Positions 43,234-44,125 of a DNA stretch of 44,125 nucleotides are shown here, piece after piece. This stretch comes from Methanocorpusculum sp. MCE. Lineage in GTDB: Archaea; Halobacteriota; Methanomicrobia; Methanomicrobiales; Methanocorpusculaceae. Position 1 is the first letter of the stretch. Every line of letters begins with the position of its first letter. The translations under genes were made by a program, and so were the position numbers. The DNA is taken from positions 1 to 44,125 of the forward strand of contig NIZU01000105.1 in the NCBI GenBank assembly GCA_003315675.1, given 5' to 3'. Below the pieces are notes generated by a model. That model did no database searches. It had not been told where the DNA came from and saw nothing but the letters and a program-made list of their open reading frames with translations.

Positions 43234-43946
43234 GGGCGTTAGCCCGAAACGGTGAGCAAGATTCGATCTTGCGAACTCTTGGCTGTCCTGACAAAATACC
43301 CGACAATTCAACGATCTGGTTATTTCGGGAGCGCATGTCCGAATCAGGCGTTGATACAGTGGTCTGGCAGGAGTTTCAGAGACAACTTGACCTGAAAGGT
43401 CTGAAAATTGAACAAGGTATGATTCAGGATGCAACGTTTGTGTATGCTGAACCCGGTCATTGTAAGAAAGACACGCCGCGAGGAGATCAGGCAAAAACAC
43501 GACGGGATAAAGATGGAAAAATCATGTCCAAGAACGGCAAAATGCACTATGGCTATAAACTTCATACCATCATGGATACGACGCACGATCTTATTCGACG
43601 CATTGAAACCACCACGGCAAATGTTCATGATAGTCAGGTGGACCTCTCAGAAAAAGGAGAAGTGGTCTATCGGGATCGGGGATATCAGGGAGCAAAATGC
43701 AAGGGATATAGTGCCACAATGAAAAGGGGAGCGAGAGGGCATCCCATTGGCATACGAGATAAACTGAGAAATCTGCGAATAAGTAGGAAGAGATCAAAGG
43801 GCGAGAGACCCTATGTAGTGATCAAAAATGTTTTTCATGCAGGGTTGGTAAAGGTAACAACGCTGCAAAGAGTACGAGTGAAAAATATGCTGGCTGCATT
43901 TTGTTATAATATCTATCAGGTGAAAACGATTCAAAACAGAGTGTAA
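43230..43946 (+). CDS. IS5-like transposase, DDE part (ORF B, right copy)
   Basis: 238 aa with the same catalytic Asp, Asp and Glu as the left copy. It differs at two residues (Leu instead of Arg in the RNLRIS segment, Val instead of Ile in IKNVFHAG). GTG at 43230 is preceded in frame by TAA at 43227, so ORF B cannot be entered from further upstream in its own frame. A short palindrome GCAAGATTCGATCTTGC lies just after the start. Confidence 0.8.
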   Translation: MRALARNGEQDSILRTLGCPDKIPDNSTIWLFRERMSESGVDTVVWQEFQRQLDLKGLKIEQGMIQDATFVYAEPGHCKKDTPRGDQAKTRRDKDGKIMSKNGKMHYGYKLHTIMDTTHDLIRRIETTTANVHDSQVDLSEKGEVVYRDRGYQGAKCKGYSATMKRGARGHPIGIRDKLRNLRISRKRSKGERPYVVIKNVFHAGLVKVTTLQRVRVKNMLAAFCYNIYQVKTIQNRV

Positions 43947-44009
43947 ATTTAAAAAAAAAACGTCAAGGAATAATGGGTATTCTTCTTTTTTTGGGGGGGG
44001 TGAGGGGGT

Positions 44010-44125
44010 ATGGATGTAGCCAATCTCCTATACATGACATCCCAGGAAAACATGGAAAAACGCCTCGAAGAACTCGAACGCGACTATGCCGACCTCATGG
44101 AACGGGTCCGCGACCTCGAACTCCA
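44010..44125 (+). CDS. Coiled-coil protein, N-terminal fragment (right copy)
   Basis: Mirror copy of the gene start at 1-116. The ATG at 44010 follows a G8-TGA-G5 tract. 38 codons are visible before the window ends, with the pattern EKRLEELERDYADL. No family assigned. Confidence 0.45.
   Translation, partial: MDVANLLYMTSQENMEKRLEELERDYADLMERVRDLEL

Larger units (their letters stand above)
42891..43984 (+). mobile_element. IS5-like insertion sequence, right copy
   Basis: Mirror of the left copy, transposase reading rightward (outward). The inner end at 42891 (GAGAATTTCTAAC) is sharp. The outer end near 43984 is estimated from weak similarity between the two termini. Confidence 0.75.
42891..44125. 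repeat. Right arm of window-bounding inverted repeat
   Basis: Reverse complement of 1-1235 with five substitutions seen. It includes the IS5-like element and about 140 bp beyond it, up to the window edge. Between dapL and this arm, 42711-42890 is non-coding, with an imperfect inverted repeat GGATT...AATCC around CGATCG near 42760-42775. Confidence 0.95.

Noticed and set aside
1..44125. Prophage or plasmid bounded by the inverted repeats
   Set aside because: The interior is core archaeal housekeeping DNA with conserved gene order; no phage, plasmid replication or conjugation genes are seen.

Overview
The window is archaeal chromosomal DNA from a methanogen, most likely Methanocorpusculum or a close relative in Methanomicrobiales. 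The domain is clear: aIF2-gamma, TBP, RNA polymerase E' with Spt4, S24e, S27ae, L40e, a Kae1-Bud32 fusion, RadA, an RPA-type protein, an AglB oligosaccharyltransferase and archaeal-type phosphoglycerate mutase are all present. The genus is an inference from overall resemblance and was not searched.

Layout. (1) Positions 1-1235 and 42891-44125 are near-identical inverted repeats. Each carries an IS5-like element with a two-ORF transposase pointing outward, plus the start of a coiled-coil gene running off the window edge. They bracket about 41.7 kb of mostly housekeeping DNA. (2) 1.2-3.2 kb: a pirin gene and the TBP gene. (3) 3.4-6.7 kb, minus strand: a coupled operon resembling bacterial MrfB exonuclease and MrfA helicase, plus a small membrane protein; the helicase gene is broken. 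(4) 7.1-10.0 kb: sufC-sufB, a cyclase-family hydrolase and a Cys-rich protein. (5) 10.1-15.4 kb: glmM, two glmU-like nucleotidyltransferases and glmS, an almost gapless UDP-GlcNAc operon. It is followed by a membrane glycosyltransferase and AglB, so precursor supply and protein N-glycosylation sit together. (6) 19.3-25.4 kb: the conserved archaeal translation/transcription cluster (DUF2098, aIF2-gamma, PIN nuclease, rpoE', spt4, GTP-dependent dephospho-CoA kinase, S24e, S27ae, kae1-bud32, rdgB, L40e). (7) 25.5-27.7 kb: a membrane protein, a BLES03-like protein and HtpX. (8) 27.8-29.0 kb: tRNA-Gly(UCC) and tRNA-Val(CAC), then about 1 kb without genes that holds a hairpin-rich repeat element and an array of ATGTAGG repeats. 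(9) 29.0-33.4 kb, minus strand: a methyltransferase, a bactofilin-like protein, apgM, a PrxQ-type peroxiredoxin and a riboflavin/F420-pathway reductase. (10) 33.4-37.6 kb: a CDP-alcohol phosphatidyltransferase, a second hairpin-rich element, a Nog1-like GTPase, an HTH-CBS regulator, a PRC-barrel protein and a phosphoglycolate phosphatase. (11) 37.6-42.7 kb: radA, a 61-aa protein, an RPA-like protein, lysA and dapL.

The strongest unexplained signals are non-coding. First, a 21-bp sequence is identical and identically placed next to the TATA box upstream of radA and upstream of the mrfB-like operon, which suggests a DNA-repair regulon. Second, two dispersed elements (28.0-28.6 and 34.1-34.6 kb) share terminal inverted repeats and are built from nested hairpins whose stems change in a compensatory way. 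Third, eleven copies of ATGTAGG, spaced near one helical turn, lie in two opposed clusters at 28.65-28.97 kb. Many genes here have a TATA-like box about 25-40 bp before the start codon, consistent with leaderless or short-leader transcripts.
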